13,080 nucleotides of DNA from a bacterium (GTDB lineage Bacteria; Chloroflexota; Dormibacteria; UBA8260; Bog-877). Made by a program: the position numbers and the translations under genes. The stretch covers positions 1-13,080 of the forward strand of contig JAKAVU010000041.1 of the NCBI GenBank assembly GCA_021817185.1, in the 5' to 3' direction. Below the pieces are notes generated by a model. The model ran no database searches. It had not been told where the DNA came from and was given only the letters and a program-made list of their open reading frames with translations. Shown one piece after another: positions 13,035 to 13,080 of this stretch. Positions within the stretch are counted from its first letter, which is position 1, and each line of letters begins with the position of its first letter.

Positions 13035-13080
13035 TTAGTGAGTTCCTCCGTCGATATGGATCGTCTGCCCCGTGATCCAC
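13035..13080 (-). CDS. C-terminus of an SDR-family dehydrogenase (partial, runs off the window)
   Basis: Reading the minus strand from the window edge gives WITGQTIHIDGGTH followed by TAA (13035-13037). This is the characteristic end of FabG-like short-chain dehydrogenases, in which the usual form is VTGQxxxVDGG. Only 14 residues are visible. The gene would continue beyond 13080 and converges on the lactonase gene across about 227 nt. The substrate cannot be judged from this fragment. Confidence 0.8.
   Translation of the reverse strand, partial: WITGQTIHIDGGTH

Overview
The window is very GC-rich bacterial DNA with strong GGAGG-type Shine-Dalgarno sites, several TTG/GTG starts, densely packed genes and GC-rich hairpin terminators. 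The gene content (paired acyl-CoA dehydrogenases, SDRs, a MaoC hydratase, a PucR-type regulator with an RsbRD-like N-terminus) fits an actinobacterium or another high-GC soil lineage such as Candidatus Dormibacterota. The sequence alone does not separate these. No rRNA, tRNA, CRISPR array or mobile element was seen.

Region 1 (1-6011, plus strand) is a fatty-acid or acyl-CoA catabolic cluster. It holds a MaoC/NodN-type (R)-hydratase, two SDR oxidoreductases, two overlapping acyl-CoA dehydrogenase subunits and an acyl-CoA synthetase. Read as a pathway, the synthetase activates an acid, the dehydrogenase pair makes the 2-enoyl-CoA, the MaoC protein hydrates it to a 3-hydroxyacyl-CoA, and one or both SDRs oxidise that. 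No thiolase is present in the window. A 144-nt gap with a candidate promoter may split the cluster into MaoC-SDR-SDR and ACAD-ACAD-ligase units.

Region 2 (6012-7360) is a PucR-family regulator with its own candidate promoter, placed where it could control the cluster. Region 3 (7405-10532, minus strand) holds a DEAD-box RNA helicase convergent with the regulator, then an eight-TM membrane protein and a secreted four-cysteine protein. The last two are each followed by a perfect GC-rich hairpin, and neither has a function I can assign. A gap of about 560 nt with no credible gene (10533-11090) follows.

Region 4 (11091-12807) is a divergent pair. Prephenate dehydratase (pheA, minus) makes phenylpyruvate for phenylalanine synthesis. 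The plus-strand gene is an AiiA-like metallo-beta-lactamase-fold lactonase with every metal ligand in register, possibly a quorum-quenching enzyme. The window ends inside the C-terminus of a further minus-strand SDR. Its first nine bases match the 3' end of the Illumina adapter, so the left edge may be a contig end.
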